NCBI RefSeq assembly: GCF_023015615.1
Contig: NZ_JALKAJ010000003.1
Location: 124,001 to 188,000, forward strand
Length of the DNA: 64,000 nucleotides
Reading direction: 5' to 3'
Origin: Qipengyuania sp. S6317L1
GTDB taxonomy: Bacteria; Pseudomonadota; Alphaproteobacteria; Sphingomonadales; Sphingomonadaceae
Shown: positions 18,469 through 27,382 of the stretch, piece after piece
Position numbering within the stretch: the stretch's first letter is position 1
Layout of the letters: each line of letters begins with the position of its first letter
Made by a program: the position numbers and the translations under genes
The notes under the pieces: model-generated
The model's database searches: none
What the model was told of the DNA's origin: nothing
What the model saw: only the letters and a program-made list of their open reading frames with translations

Positions 18469-20300
18469 TGGCAACTAAACCCGCAAACGACGCCTACAAG
18501 ATCATCGACCACACCTATGACGTGGTTGTTGTGGGGGCAGGGGGCTCTGGCCTTCGCGCAACCACGGGCGCTGCCGAGGCCGGGCTTCGCACTGCCAACA
18601 TCTCCAAGGTGTTTCCGACGCGCTCCCACACGGTCGCAGCGCAGGGCGGCATCGCGGCATCGCTTGGCAATAACACGCCCGATCACTGGACCTGGCATAT
18701 GTATGACACCGTAAAGGGGTCGGACTGGCTGGGCGATCAGGACGCGATTGAATATCTCGTTCGCGAAGCGCCGCAGGCGGTTTACGAGCTGGAGCACGCA
18801 GGCGTTCCTTTCAGCCGCAATGAAGACGGGACAATTTATCAGCGTCCCTTCGGCGGCCACATGCAGAATATGGGCGACGGCCCCCCGGTGCAGCGCACCT
18901 GTGCTGCCGCCGACCGCACCGGCCACGCCATGCTTCACGCGCTGTATCAGCAAAGCCTGAAGTATGATGCTGACTTCTTCATCGAATATTTCGCGCTCGA
19001 CCTCATCATGGCGGATGTCGACGGCCAGCAGCAATGCGTTGGCGTGATGGCGATGTGCCTTGATGACGGCACCATCCACCGTTTCCGCGCTCAATCTGTG
19101 GTGCTGGCAACCGGCGGTTATGGCCGTTGTTACTACACCGCGACATCTGCACACACCTGCACCGGCGATGGCGGCGGCATGGTGCTGCGCGCTGGCTTGC
19201 CATTGCAGGATATGGAATTTGTCCAATTCCACCCGACCGGCATTTACGGCGCAGGCGTCCTCATCACAGAGGGCGCGCGCGGCGAGGGCGGCTATCTGAC
19301 CAACTCGGAAGGCGAACGCTTTATGGAGCGTTATGCGCCGTCGGCCAAAGACCTGGCATCGCGCGATGTTGTGAGCCGTTCGATGGCCCTCGAAATGCGC
19401 GAAGGGCGCGGGGTTGGCGCAGATGGCGACCATATCCACCTGCACCTTGACCACATTGATCCCAACGTTCTGGCTCAGCGTCTTCCCGGCATCACCGAAA
19501 GCGGCAAGATCTTCGCGGGCGTGGACCTCACGCGCGAGGCCCTGCCGGTGACGCCGACCGTCCACTACAACATGGGCGGTATCCAGTGTAACTATCACGG
19601 CCAGGTCGTGACCATCGGCAAGGACGGCAATCCGGATACGGTTGTGCCGGGCCTTTACGCCGTTGGCGAAGCGGCCTGTGTGTCGGTCCACGGCGCGAAC
19701 CGTCTGGGTTCGAACTCTCTCATCGACCTTGTGGTGTTTGGCCGCGCAACCGGTCTGCACCTGAAAGATAACCTCAAGGCAGGCGCATCGCAGCCCGAAC
19801 TTCCAACCGACAGCGCCGACTTTGCGCTGACGCGCCTCGATCACTTCCGTTATGCGAAGGGTGGTTCACCCACCGCAGCGATCCGCTCCGATATGCAGAA
19901 GGCGATGCAGAAACACTGCGCCGTGTTCCGCGATCAGGAATTGATGGACGAAGGCGTCAAGCTGCTCGCCGAGCAGAACAAGCGCATGGAAGACATCCAC
20001 GTGACCGACCAGTCGCTGATCTGGAACAGCGATCTTATCGAAACGCTTGAGCTCGACAATCTGATGAGCCAGGCGAACGTGACCATGGCATCGGCTGCCA
20101 ACCGCAAGGAAAGCCGCGGCGCGCACGCTCACGAAGACTTCCCAGATCGCAACGATGCAGAGTGGATGAAGCACACGGTCGCATGGTTCGAAGGATGGGG
20201 CGGCCAAGGCAGCAACATCCGCATCGATTACCGTCCGGTGCACGATTACACGCTCACCGAGGACACGAAGTATATCGAGCCGAAGGCGCGGGTGTATTGA
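18468..20300 (+). CDS. sdhA: Succinate dehydrogenase flavoprotein subunit
   Basis: A 610-residue catalytic subunit of complex II. The FAD Rossmann motif [13 protein letters not shown] is at about residues 19-31. [10 protein letters not shown] contains H54, the histidine that carries FAD covalently. The substrate-site elements HPTG and REGRGVG and the C-terminal helical and tail regions are intact, and the length is standard. It is translationally coupled to sdhD. The partner iron-sulfur gene sdhB is not next to it; the next plus-strand gene is an unrelated membrane protein. Confidence 0.98.
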   Translation: MATKPANDAYKIIDHTYDVVVVGAGGSGLRATTGAAEAGLRTANISKVFPTRSHTVAAQGGIAASLGNNTPDHWTWHMYDTVKGSDWLGDQDAIEYLVREAPQAVYELEHAGVPFSRNEDGTIYQRPFGGHMQNMGDGPPVQRTCAAADRTGHAMLHALYQQSLKYDADFFIEYFALDLIMADVDGQQQCVGVMAMCLDDGTIHRFRAQSVVLATGGYGRCYYTATSAHTCTGDGGGMVLRAGLPLQDMEFVQFHPTGIYGAGVLITEGARGEGGYLTNSEGERFMERYAPSAKDLASRDVVSRSMALEMREGRGVGADGDHIHLHLDHIDPNVLAQRLPGITESGKIFAGVDLTREALPVTPTVHYNMGGIQCNYHGQVVTIGKDGNPDTVVPGLYAVGEAACVSVHGANRLGSNSLIDLVVFGRATGLHLKDNLKAGASQPELPTDSADFALTRLDHFRYAKGGSPTAAIRSDMQKAMQKHCAVFRDQELMDEGVKLLAEQNKRMEDIHVTDQSLIWNSDLIETLELDNLMSQANVTMASAANRKESRGAHAHEDFPDRNDAEWMKHTVAWFEGWGGQGSNIRIDYRPVHDYTLTEDTKYIEPKARVY

Positions 20301-20417
20301 TCCACGGCTTTAGCCAATAGTTTCTAACTTTGGGTCTTTTACCATTATTTAGTTCGCTTTTCGCTAGTTACTGTCACGATTTCTTTATCGACACAGTAGC
20401 TGCGAAGGAGTGCGAAT
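20301..20417 (+). promoter_or_regulatory. AT-rich leader with inverted repeat before the membrane protein gene
   Basis: This 117-base gap is noticeably AT-richer than its surroundings. It holds TACTGT (20369-20374) and ACAGTA (20393-20398) as a perfect inverted repeat with an 18-base spacer, and GAAGGAG just ahead of the ATG at 20418. It probably contains the promoter of the next gene; the repeat is a possible operator. Confidence 0.4.
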
Positions 20418-20993
20418 ATGGGTGGGTTTGGCCGTAAGGGGCTTGTCGGAGGAACCGCTGCGCGAACGAATGTTCGTCCGGCGGTGCGTCAAGCTGCTCG
20501 TGCGCGGGCCGCCGGCGAGACAATCCACTTCGATGTAACCCCGCACCCGTGGAAATCGCTTTTTGCAGCATTCGCCTGTCTTGCGGCAGTGGCTTTCTTG
20601 GTTGCTTTAATGATCGAAGGCCGGGGCCTCATCATTTTCCGTATCCCGCTTGATGTGACTGGCGCACGCGTCGTTTACAGCGCACTGGCTCTTGCGGCTT
20701 TGATTGGCTCAAGCTTTGCCGGGCTTGGTGTCTTTCATGGGCTGACCGGTAAAGCATGGCTCACGCTTGACCATCAAGCGATTGAGGGCCCGACGCGATA
20801 CAACGGCATCAAGACGGCACGCATACCTTACAGCGCAATCAAAGACGTCAACTTGTCTGGCTACGGGCCCAATGCACAGTTTCTGGCGATAAAGGCCAAC
20901 GACGGACGCTACATCAAAGTTGGTACAGGCAACTTTCGCGAATCGTCGAAGTGGCTTATTTTTCTGGAAGAATTTGATCGCAGATTGAAATGA
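20418..20993 (+). CDS. Hypothetical membrane protein with a PH-like tail
   Basis: A 191-residue protein. Residues 1-35 are basic and soluble, two membrane segments follow (about 48-70 and 86-110), and the C-terminal ~75 residues alternate strands (KAWLTLDHQAIEGPTRYNGIKTARIPYSAIKDVNLSGYG) in the manner of bacterial PH-like (bPH/DUF304-type) domains. Such an arrangement suggests a membrane-anchored scaffold protein, but no function is known. GAAGGAG precedes the ATG. It lies where sdhB would be expected but bears no resemblance to it. Confidence 0.65.
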   Translation: MGGFGRKGLVGGTAARTNVRPAVRQAARARAAGETIHFDVTPHPWKSLFAAFACLAAVAFLVALMIEGRGLIIFRIPLDVTGARVVYSALALAALIGSSFAGLGVFHGLTGKAWLTLDHQAIEGPTRYNGIKTARIPYSAIKDVNLSGYGPNAQFLAIKANDGRYIKVGTGNFRESSKWLIFLEEFDRRLK

Positions 20994-21106
20994 AGCACGC
21001 GCTTGCATTGGCGCTGGCCTCAATCTCGTTTCATCTATCGGTCGATTGATCAGAAATCTGACGGCACTCCTTGACCGGCGGCAAAGTTGCGTTCAGCTTT
21101 CGCCAC

Positions 21107-22093
21107 ATGGATTTGTTCGGTCCGATAATTCGCAAAGCTTTGCTCCCGCTTTCGGCCGTTTTGGCACCGGCTGCATTGGCTCAGAACAGCCCCAACAAGG
21201 CCCTTGAACACACGCTGCCGTTTCCCAATGTGGTGGTTGGGCAGTCACAGGAAGAGATGAGCGAGAGCCTTGCGCTTGGCCTTACGCTCAGGCGCGGGAT
21301 TGATCTTGAGCACATGCTCGAACAGCAGCGGCGGCTCTCGGCACAAATTGCATCACTCGGCGCTCAGCAGGCGGGCGAGGTCGATGCCTTCGTCCTTGTC
21401 GCCGCGCTCGATAGCGATCCGGTGTTCGCGCGAGAGGCGCGTGAGGCAGGGCGCGTGCTTTCTCAAAGATATAGTGCAAGCGGGCGAACGCTGGTTCTGG
21501 CTGGCCCTGATGGCGAGAGCGACGAACTTGCCCACGGGACGGTTGAGAACCTTGTCCAAACGCTTGGCGCGGTGGCGCGGGCTATGGACACGTCCGAAGA
21601 CGTGCTCGTCCTCTACACCACCAGCCACGGGATGCAGGCGGGGCTGGTGCATCACTATGGCGACAGTTCATACGGCGTGCTTTCGCCTGCGCTGCTCAAA
21701 CGCACGCTTGAAGAGCTTGGTCTAACCCGCCGCATCGTTATCATCAGCGCGTGCCAGTCGGGCGTGTTCGTTCCAGCTTTGGCAAGCCGCGACACCGCCG
21801 TGCTCACAGCCGCGGCGGCACAGCGCAATTCTTTCGGCTGTCAGCCCGACAACGACTGGACCTTCTTTGGCGATGCGCTGATCAACCGCGCGCTTCGCAA
21901 GCCTCAGAGCCTGTCCGATGCTGCGCGCGAAGCGGCGGTTGAGATCGCGGGATGGGAGGCAGCCCAAGGGCTTCTCGCCTCGCTCCCGCAAAGCGCCTTT
22001 GGCGCAGGGGTGAGCGGGTGGCTGCCTGCGCTCGAAGCCCGGATGCCGCAAGTCGCCAGCGCGCCGGTTGGAAGGCCATCGGTCGCCGAATAA
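21107..22093 (+). CDS. C13 (legumain-like) peptidase family protein
   Basis: About 328 residues from the ATG at 21107, giving a signal peptide ending in ALAQ. The C13 cysteine-peptidase pattern is clear: LVLYTTSHGMQAGL with the catalytic histidine (H174), IVIISACQSGVF with the catalytic cysteine (C216), then VLTAAAAQRNSFGCQPDNDW followed by FFGDAL. Bacterial members of this family (Pfam C13) are related to eukaryotic legumain and GPI transamidase, but their roles are poorly known. The protein is likely periplasmic. Its stop codon directly abuts the stop of the convergent fusion gene. Confidence 0.85.
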   Translation: MDLFGPIIRKALLPLSAVLAPAALAQNSPNKALEHTLPFPNVVVGQSQEEMSESLALGLTLRRGIDLEHMLEQQRRLSAQIASLGAQQAGEVDAFVLVAALDSDPVFAREAREAGRVLSQRYSASGRTLVLAGPDGESDELAHGTVENLVQTLGAVARAMDTSEDVLVLYTTSHGMQAGLVHHYGDSSYGVLSPALLKRTLEELGLTRRIVIISACQSGVFVPALASRDTAVLTAAAAQRNSFGCQPDNDWTFFGDALINRALRKPQSLSDAAREAAVEIAGWEAAQGLLASLPQSAFGAGVSGWLPALEARMPQVASAPVGRPSVAE

Positions 22094-23677
22094 TTACTCC
22101 GCGGGGCTGTCTTCGGGCAGATCGGCCTCGGGCGGCAGGCGGCGCGCTTTCACGATCTCGACCGGCTCTGCCAGCATTTGCCCGACCATCACGCCTTCGC
22201 CCTTATTGGGGTCCGCTTCGCCCGCGTGGATTGCAGAAACCACGTCCATCCCGTCGATCACATATCCAAAGACGGCAAAGCCCGCTTGCCAGGTGGGATC
22301 GTCGGAATCGGGATTGGCATCAAGCCCGGTCTGGTCGGCCAGCATGATCGAAAAGTCGCCATTCGCCGTCCCCGGCTCCAGCATCGCCATGGAGACAGCG
22401 CCGTTGGTGTGGCTTAGCCCCGTGTCAGTCGTCGGCTCATGCGCAATACCGGGAAGAATGCGCTTGGGGTCAAATTGTGTGCCCCCCTGGATCAGGCCAT
22501 TGGGCATGGGATCGCGGTTCAGCTTCATCGCGCGATAAAACACCGTCCCGTCAAATCGCCCCTCATCAACATAGCGCAGGAAATTCGCCGCAGTGATCGG
22601 CGCGCGCTCGACCTCAAGGCGGATGGTGATGTCGCCCTTGGTCGTCTCGAGCACCACGTCTTTCGTTTCGTAGTTCACCTCCGGCTCTGGCGTTGCGGCG
22701 ATCAATTGCTCCTTCGTCACGATCTCGAATTTCATCAGGAGATTGCGCTGATCGTCGGAGAAATTGTTGTCGGAAGCGATGTAGAGAAAGGTCTTGCCGT
22801 ATTGCTCGCGCACGGCCAGCCCTTCAAAATTGTCGATGGTAAGGGGAGGGGTGAGAACCGCCAGCACTTCCGCCTCGCCCTCCAACGGCAGTTTGACGAT
22901 AGCAGCGCGGTTGCCTTGGCCATCTCGATAACTGCGGAAGAGCACGTAGCAGGTGCCGTCCTGCGTGCACGCGCCATCGGTGGGGGCGCCGCCGTGTTCT
23001 GCGAGTTCGGGCGGGGCGGGAAGCTCGAAAGGATCGGCGGCCTCCTCGGCGGAGCGCACGCAATTGATCTCGCCAGCGCGCGCCCATTCTCCGCAGGCGA
23101 TCATCACATCGGTGTTGAAGGCCAGGGTTTCGAGGCCGACATTGGGCTCGGGCTTTTCAATGAGTGAGAAGGCAGCCGACAGTTCGGGCGTGGTAACCGG
23201 CACGCCGGGTCCATCGAGCCGCTCATAATACAAGATACGGTGTTGACGCTCGAAGGCGACAACCCATCCGCCAAGCGACACGCGCTCAATCGCCTCGGCA
23301 TCGACCTCGTCCTTGCCCTTCAAGCGCTTGCCCCGCTCATCGAGCAATTCGCCGCGTTTAAAGGTCAAAAGGTCAATCAGCTGGCCGTTAATCTCGTCGG
23401 GTTCGATGGAGAACCAGTGGCCGTCATCGCCCACCGCGAACAAGCGGTCGCCGTGCCATGTCAGGCCGGAAATGCCGCCGATGTCCTCTTCGCCCGGATC
23501 AATCTCCAGCCCGCCTCTGAAGATAAGCTCGCCAATTTGCGTTTGCGACGGATCGCTCCGGTCAAGGTCAATCGGCTGTGTCTCGACGAACAGCTCATCC
23601 TGCGCAGAGGCGCCCAGAGGAAGGCCCACGGTAAGGATTGCGCACAGCGCGGCGGTGAAAATTCGGCTCCATGTCAT
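22094..23677 (-). CDS. Phytase-like esterase domain fused to a cyclophilin peptidyl-prolyl isomerase
   Basis: A 527-residue exported protein with a signal peptide (cut near ASAQ, residue 26). Residues about 50-322 resemble the 'esterase-like activity of phytase' beta-propeller family: DIGGISGLTWHGDRLFAVGDD, DAEAIERV, then NFEGLAV and YIASDNNFSDDQRNLLMKF. Residues about 341-505 form a cyclophilin: VVLETTKGDITIRLEVERAP, ANFLRYVDEGRFDGTVFYRA, LIQGG, NGAVSMA, and the FGYVIDGMDVV end. Both parts are common separately; this combination is unusual. A hydrolase with a built-in periplasmic folding helper is one reading. It diverges from the BlaI-type regulator gene across two BlaI-type operators. Confidence 0.85.
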   Translation of the reverse strand: MTWSRIFTAALCAILTVGLPLGASAQDELFVETQPIDLDRSDPSQTQIGELIFRGGLEIDPGEEDIGGISGLTWHGDRLFAVGDDGHWFSIEPDEINGQLIDLLTFKRGELLDERGKRLKGKDEVDAEAIERVSLGGWVVAFERQHRILYYERLDGPGVPVTTPELSAAFSLIEKPEPNVGLETLAFNTDVMIACGEWARAGEINCVRSAEEAADPFELPAPPELAEHGGAPTDGACTQDGTCYVLFRSYRDGQGNRAAIVKLPLEGEAEVLAVLTPPLTIDNFEGLAVREQYGKTFLYIASDNNFSDDQRNLLMKFEIVTKEQLIAATPEPEVNYETKDVVLETTKGDITIRLEVERAPITAANFLRYVDEGRFDGTVFYRAMKLNRDPMPNGLIQGGTQFDPKRILPGIAHEPTTDTGLSHTNGAVSMAMLEPGTANGDFSIMLADQTGLDANPDSDDPTWQAGFAVFGYVIDGMDVVSAIHAGEADPNKGEGVMVGQMLAEPVEIVKARRLPPEADLPEDSPAE

Positions 23678-23747
23678 TCATCCCACGATATTCGCCCTTC
23701 GCCGAGAAACAAGCGTCAAACTGCCATATTCATCTGGCAGCAATGTT

Positions 23748-23778
23748 TACATTTGTAATCGTCATGACTACACCTGTA
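23748..23778. promoter_or_regulatory. Two BlaI/MecI-type operators in the divergent promoter
   Basis: TACATTTGTA (23748-23757) and TACACCTGTA (23769-23778) are two copies of the TACA-NN-TGTA element bound by BlaI/MecI-family dimers. Their centres are 21 bases apart, two helical turns, and both continue with ATCG. The BlaI-like gene starts 46 bases downstream, so autoregulation is very likely. The divergent fusion gene starts 70 bases the other way and may share control. Confidence 0.75.
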
Positions 23779-23824
23779 ATCGTATTCCCGGTCACATGGT
23801 GATTTTGCAGATGGGGAGGCCGCG

Positions 23825-24208
23825 TTGAGAAAGACTGATCAGCCAGAACGCATAAGCGAGGCAGAGCACGCCGTGATGGAGGTCCTGTGGGACCGGGGCA
23901 CGGCAAGCGCGTCCGAGGTTTGCGATAGCGTCTGCGAAACCCGCGACTGGAGCCTCGCCACGGTCAAGACACTGCTCTCACGCCTCGTGCAAAAGGGCGC
24001 GATCGAGACGAAGCCCGATGGCAGGCGCTTTCTTTATTCGCCGCTGATCGCGCGCGCTGATTATGTCGGCGGGGAATCGCGGCGTCTGGTCGATCGCCTG
24101 TTTGGCGGGCGTGCGGCGTCTCTCGTGGCGCATTTGGCGCAAACCGAGGCGTTGAGCGAAGATGATGTGAGCGAGATTGAGGCTCTATTGAAGGAGCTCA
24201 AATCATGA
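23825..24208 (+). CDS. BlaI/MecI/CopY family transcriptional repressor
   Basis: A 127-residue winged-helix repressor: ISEAEHAVMEVLWDRGTASASEVCDSV, WSLATVKTLLSRLVQKGAIETKPDGRRFLYSPL, and a dimerisation tail containing GGRAASLVAHLAQTEALSEDDVSEIEALL. It starts at TTG (23825), just behind GGGGAGG, and no better start exists. In the family, a coupled membrane metallopeptidase cleaves the repressor at a conserved Asn-Phe-like site to release the operator. The stop overlaps the next gene (ATGA), and operators are present upstream. The original inducer in this organism is unknown; it need not be beta-lactam. Confidence 0.93.
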   Translation: MRKTDQPERISEAEHAVMEVLWDRGTASASEVCDSVCETRDWSLATVKTLLSRLVQKGAIETKPDGRRFLYSPLIARADYVGGESRRLVDRLFGGRAASLVAHLAQTEALSEDDVSEIEALLKELKS

Positions 24209-25905
24209 CCCAATGGATGTTCGAAACGCTTCTTTGGACCGGAGTGCTGATTGCATTCGTGCTGCTCGTTCGCCGTCCCGTGGCTCGTCATTTCGGGCCG
24301 CAAATCGCCTATGCTCTGTGGGCGCTGCCTGCGCTGCGATTGTTCCTCCCGCCGATTGAGTTGCCCGCCTGGATGCGGGTGAGTGAGCCAGTGTTGGCTG
24401 AGCCGACGGTCCAAGTTGTTGAAGCCCCGCCGGTGACGTCAACGCTGGCTCCACTTGAGGAGACATCCGTCGCGGCGGCGCCAGCGACCGAAGTGGCAAG
24501 CCCCCTCCTGGCTCAGCCCGCCGCCTTCGATTTCAGTCAATTGGTCACCCCTGCACTTGCCGTGTGGCTGGTGGGCGCGGCGGTGTTCCTGGCCTTGCGC
24601 TTTTCCGCCTATTTCCGCCTGCGCGACGATTTGCTCGAAGATGCGCGCGAAATGGGCCGCTGCGGCAAAGTGCGCCTGGTCGAAACACCGGGAACGAACG
24701 CTCCGCTTGCCTTTGGCGTTATCGACAAGGTTATCGCCCTGCCGGACGGTTTTCTTGCCCAGCCCGACAGGGTGGTGCGCGATCTGGCGCTCGACCATGA
24801 ACTCGAACACCACAAGGGGCAGGACCTGCTCGTGAATATTCTCGTCCAGCCGCTGTTCGCGATCCATTGGTGGAACCCGCTTGGCCGTTATGGCTGGATG
24901 GCGCTGCGCCGCGATCAGGAGGCGGCGTGCGATGCCCGCGTCATGGCCAGCGCCAAGCGCGAAGAGCGCGAGGTTTATGCCAATCTCATCGTCAGTTTCG
25001 CGGCGAAAGACGCCCTTGGCCACGCTGTTTCACCCGCCCATGCGCTGACCGCCCCGATGGCGTGTCCGGTGCTGGGTGAAAAATCCATCATCCACCGTTT
25101 GAGGAGCCTGAACATGGAAAACACCAATAGAAAACAGCGCGCCATTGGCAGGCTTATGCTTGGCGCAGGGCTTGTCGCACTGCCGCTGACCGCGTCGATC
25201 AGCTATGCCGCGAGCGAAGCGCCGGCGCCGCCTGCCGCGCCAGATATGACCGCCAGCGTTCCCGCGCCGCCGGTTCCGCCTGCACCTCCGACGCCTCCTG
25301 CGGTCCCGCTTCCTCCCGAAGCGCCAACAACAGCCATGGCCGGTGAGCAGATCTTTGCTATCGATCCTGACGCGGACGCTTGGCCTTCCAGCGCCAAGCA
25401 ACCGGACGTGTTCGTGATCGAGGATGAGCGCAACGGCTCCGACAGGCGCTTTATCGTTCGAACCAATAACCGCAGCGCCCGTTTTATCGACCGCGCTCAA
25501 CTGGGCGAGGAAGGCCAGCTTAGCGAGGCGCAGATGGACGAAATCATGGAAGAGGTGCGCGAAGGCCTCAAGGAGGCGAACAGGGTGCTCGAAAACGTGC
25601 CCCAGATGATCGAAACCGCCATGGCCGAAGTCGAGGTCGAAATGGAGCGTGAGGGCCGCACGAGGGTCCGGGTCGAGCGCGGCTGTGATGACACAGGGAC
25701 CGAGGTCGCAACCACAACCGAACTTGGCGACGGTTCGCAGGTCGCGAAGATCTGCCAGAAACGGATCATGGCGACCGCTCTTCAGGGCCTTCGCGAAGCG
25801 CGCGAAGAGATCAGGAACAATCAGGAAATCAGCAAAGAGGCACGCAAGAGCGCGCTTCGCGAGATCGACCGCACGATTGACCGTTGGGCCGATACTTCAA
25901 GCTGA
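24205..25905 (+). CDS. BlaR1/MecR1-like M56 family metallopeptidase with divergent sensor
   Basis: A 566-residue membrane protein partner of the preceding repressor. N-terminal helices are followed by the M56 zinc site HELEH at residues 198-202 in LALDHELEHHKGQDLLV and the glutamate in RRDQEAACDARVM. After a membrane helix near residue 320 (MLGAGLVALPLTAS) there is a proline-rich stretch (PAPPAAP...PPAPPTPPAVP) and then a charged helical tail (about 440-560) with an acidic coil and EVEMEREGRTRVRVERGCD. The penicillin-binding transpeptidase domain of true BlaR1/MecR1 is not present, so the sensed ligand must differ. It overlaps the repressor gene by four bases. Confidence 0.9.
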   Translation: MTQWMFETLLWTGVLIAFVLLVRRPVARHFGPQIAYALWALPALRLFLPPIELPAWMRVSEPVLAEPTVQVVEAPPVTSTLAPLEETSVAAAPATEVASPLLAQPAAFDFSQLVTPALAVWLVGAAVFLALRFSAYFRLRDDLLEDAREMGRCGKVRLVETPGTNAPLAFGVIDKVIALPDGFLAQPDRVVRDLALDHELEHHKGQDLLVNILVQPLFAIHWWNPLGRYGWMALRRDQEAACDARVMASAKREEREVYANLIVSFAAKDALGHAVSPAHALTAPMACPVLGEKSIIHRLRSLNMENTNRKQRAIGRLMLGAGLVALPLTASISYAASEAPAPPAAPDMTASVPAPPVPPAPPTPPAVPLPPEAPTTAMAGEQIFAIDPDADAWPSSAKQPDVFVIEDERNGSDRRFIVRTNNRSARFIDRAQLGEEGQLSEAQMDEIMEEVREGLKEANRVLENVPQMIETAMAEVEVEMEREGRTRVRVERGCDDTGTEVATTTELGDGSQVAKICQKRIMATALQGLREAREEIRNNQEISKEARKSALREIDRTIDRWADTSS

Positions 25906-25930
25906 GCTTTGAAATTTTTGGCTTTGTAAG

Positions 25931-25966
25931 ACCGGCGCCGGGCGAAACCCTGGCGCCGGTTTTTTA
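25931..25966 (+). terminator. Strong rho-independent terminator after the M56 peptidase gene
   Basis: ACCGGCGCC (25931-25939) pairs perfectly with GGCGCCGGT (25952-25960), followed by a run of T (25960-25965). It closes the repressor-peptidase operon and lies just before the end of the convergent minus-strand gene. Confidence 0.9.
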
Positions 25967-25983
25967 TCGGCGACGGGGCGTCG

Positions 25984-26535
25984 TTACATGCCGCCCGTTT
26001 CACCGAGTTCGACATCCTCGTTTGCAACGGGAACGACTGCCTCATCGCGTGGGCGTGCGGGATAGGAACAACCACGTCCAAGGCCTACGCCTTTGAGATA
26101 GCCGCGACGAACAAGCCCTGCTGTCACGGCGTCCTCATAATCATTTTTGCGCTTGGTGGCGCCGGTGACCTCGCGGACGATGCTGCGAAACGGGATGAGA
26201 GAGCCGACGAGGCTCTTGCCGATGCGGCCTGCGCTGATCCGGCTGTCCTCTTCTTGCGGAAGATCGTAGTCCGGTCCCAGCGTGTTATCCAAAATGGCAA
26301 TCTCCCTGACGAGATCGTTGCACGTCGTCATTTCGGCCATCGCGTAAGGGTTGAGGGCCGCCTTCACGAGAATATCGGGCAGGTCGGCTGCATCGATGTT
26401 CAGATCCTCAAGCGGGGTGCGCGCCACATCAATTGCGTCCGGCTCGCTCTTTACCTGCGCGTGGGCTCCAGTCGCCGGAATTGCGAGCGCGAGAGCTGCA
26501 CCGGATAGGATCAATCTAGCTGTTGAAATAGACAT
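25984..26535 (-). CDS. Hypothetical exported protein
   Basis: About 183 residues with a signal peptide (cut near GAHAQ) from the ATG at 26535; GGAG lies upstream at a good distance, whereas an in-frame ATG at 26556 has none. Mature sequence: acidic first half with TPLEDLNIDAADLPDILVKAALNPYAMAEMTTCNDLVREI, then SRISAGRIGKSLVGSLIPFRSIVREVTGATKRKNDYEDAV and LVRRGYLKGVGLGRGC with two cysteines (C-x~80-C) that could form a disulfide. No domain is recognised. The start overlaps the end of the upstream metallopeptidase gene by 20 bases, so the two are probably coupled. Confidence 0.75.
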   Translation of the reverse strand: MSISTARLILSGAALALAIPATGAHAQVKSEPDAIDVARTPLEDLNIDAADLPDILVKAALNPYAMAEMTTCNDLVREIAILDNTLGPDYDLPQEEDSRISAGRIGKSLVGSLIPFRSIVREVTGATKRKNDYEDAVTAGLVRRGYLKGVGLGRGCSYPARPRDEAVVPVANEDVELGETGGM

Positions 26536-27382
26536 CGCATGCTCCTGCATCGCCACTTTGTAATCCGCGCCTTAGCGCTTCCATTCGTTGATCGCTCGTC
26601 CCGTGGGTAAAGCCTTCGGGATTGATGCGCTGGCCTGCGCGGCTCTGGATCGTGTCATCCCCCACCGAAGAGGCCGCCCGCATACCTTCGCCAAGATCGT
26701 CGGGTTCGAGAAGGTTGCGGTTCTGGCCCGCCCATACCCCGGCATAGCAATCGGCCTGAAGTTCAAGACGCACGAGCAACTGGTTGGCCTGACGCGGGTT
26801 TTGCGCCTGCGCACTGCGTACTTGTGCCGACATGCCGGTGAGGTTCTGGATGTGGTGACCATATTCGTGCGCCATGACGTAAAGACGCGCGAAATCGCCT
26901 CTGGTGCCCGACATTTGGGCCAATTGATCGAAAAAGCCTGTTTCGATGTAAATGCCCATATCGGCCGGGCAATAGAATGGCCCCGCGGCCGAACTTGCAT
27001 TGCCGCACCCTTGCGTTGAAACCGGACCCGGCGGGTAAAGCACAAGCTCGGGTTGATCGAAGCGGATGCCCGCCTGACTAACGATCGGCTCCCACGTTTC
27101 ATTCAGGCTCTGCATCGCCCGGCACGCCTCATCGGCATAGGGGCCGCTTGAACACAATTGTTCTTCGCTGAGAGATGACTGTTGCGAGGTTTGCGCGGAG
27201 GAGCCGTCCATCCCCTGCATCACGCCAATCGTCTGCATCGGGTCAACGCCAAAGACGAGCGCGGCAATAATCGCGATGACTATCGTCCCGCAGCCAATGC
27301 CGCCCGCTTTGCCCGCGCGCCCCGTGCCGCGACCGCCGGAGCGGACCTTGATCTTGGATGTGTCATATCGCCCCAATCGCAC
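26516..27382 (-). CDS. YpfJ-type neutral zinc metallopeptidase
   Basis: About 288 residues from a GTG at 27382, preceded by AAAGGA; the frame runs on upstream but the family typically begins just before the xRxxxYxxS segment. After a membrane anchor (about 30-45) comes a Gln/Ser-rich linker and then the peptidase: a metzincin-like HEYGHH motif at about residues 172-177, LELQADCYAGVWA, EGMRAASSVGDDTI and the cysteine-rich region GCGNASSAAGPFYCPADMG. Members of the YpfJ family (Pfam Zn_peptidase, putative neutral zinc metallopeptidase) are envelope proteins of uncertain substrate. Coupled to the gene downstream by a 20-base overlap. Confidence 0.9.
   Translation of the reverse strand: MRLGRYDTSKIKVRSGGRGTGRAGKAGGIGCGTIVIAIIAALVFGVDPMQTIGVMQGMDGSSAQTSQQSSLSEEQLCSSGPYADEACRAMQSLNETWEPIVSQAGIRFDQPELVLYPPGPVSTQGCGNASSAAGPFYCPADMGIYIETGFFDQLAQMSGTRGDFARLYVMAHEYGHHIQNLTGMSAQVRSAQAQNPRQANQLLVRLELQADCYAGVWAGQNRNLLEPDDLGEGMRAASSVGDDTIQSRAGQRINPEGFTHGTSDQRMEALRRGLQSGDAGACDVYFNS

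Noticed and set aside
18348..19844. 498-codon open frame opposite sdhA
   Set aside because: Antisense of sdhA; no domain and no plausible ribosome-binding site.
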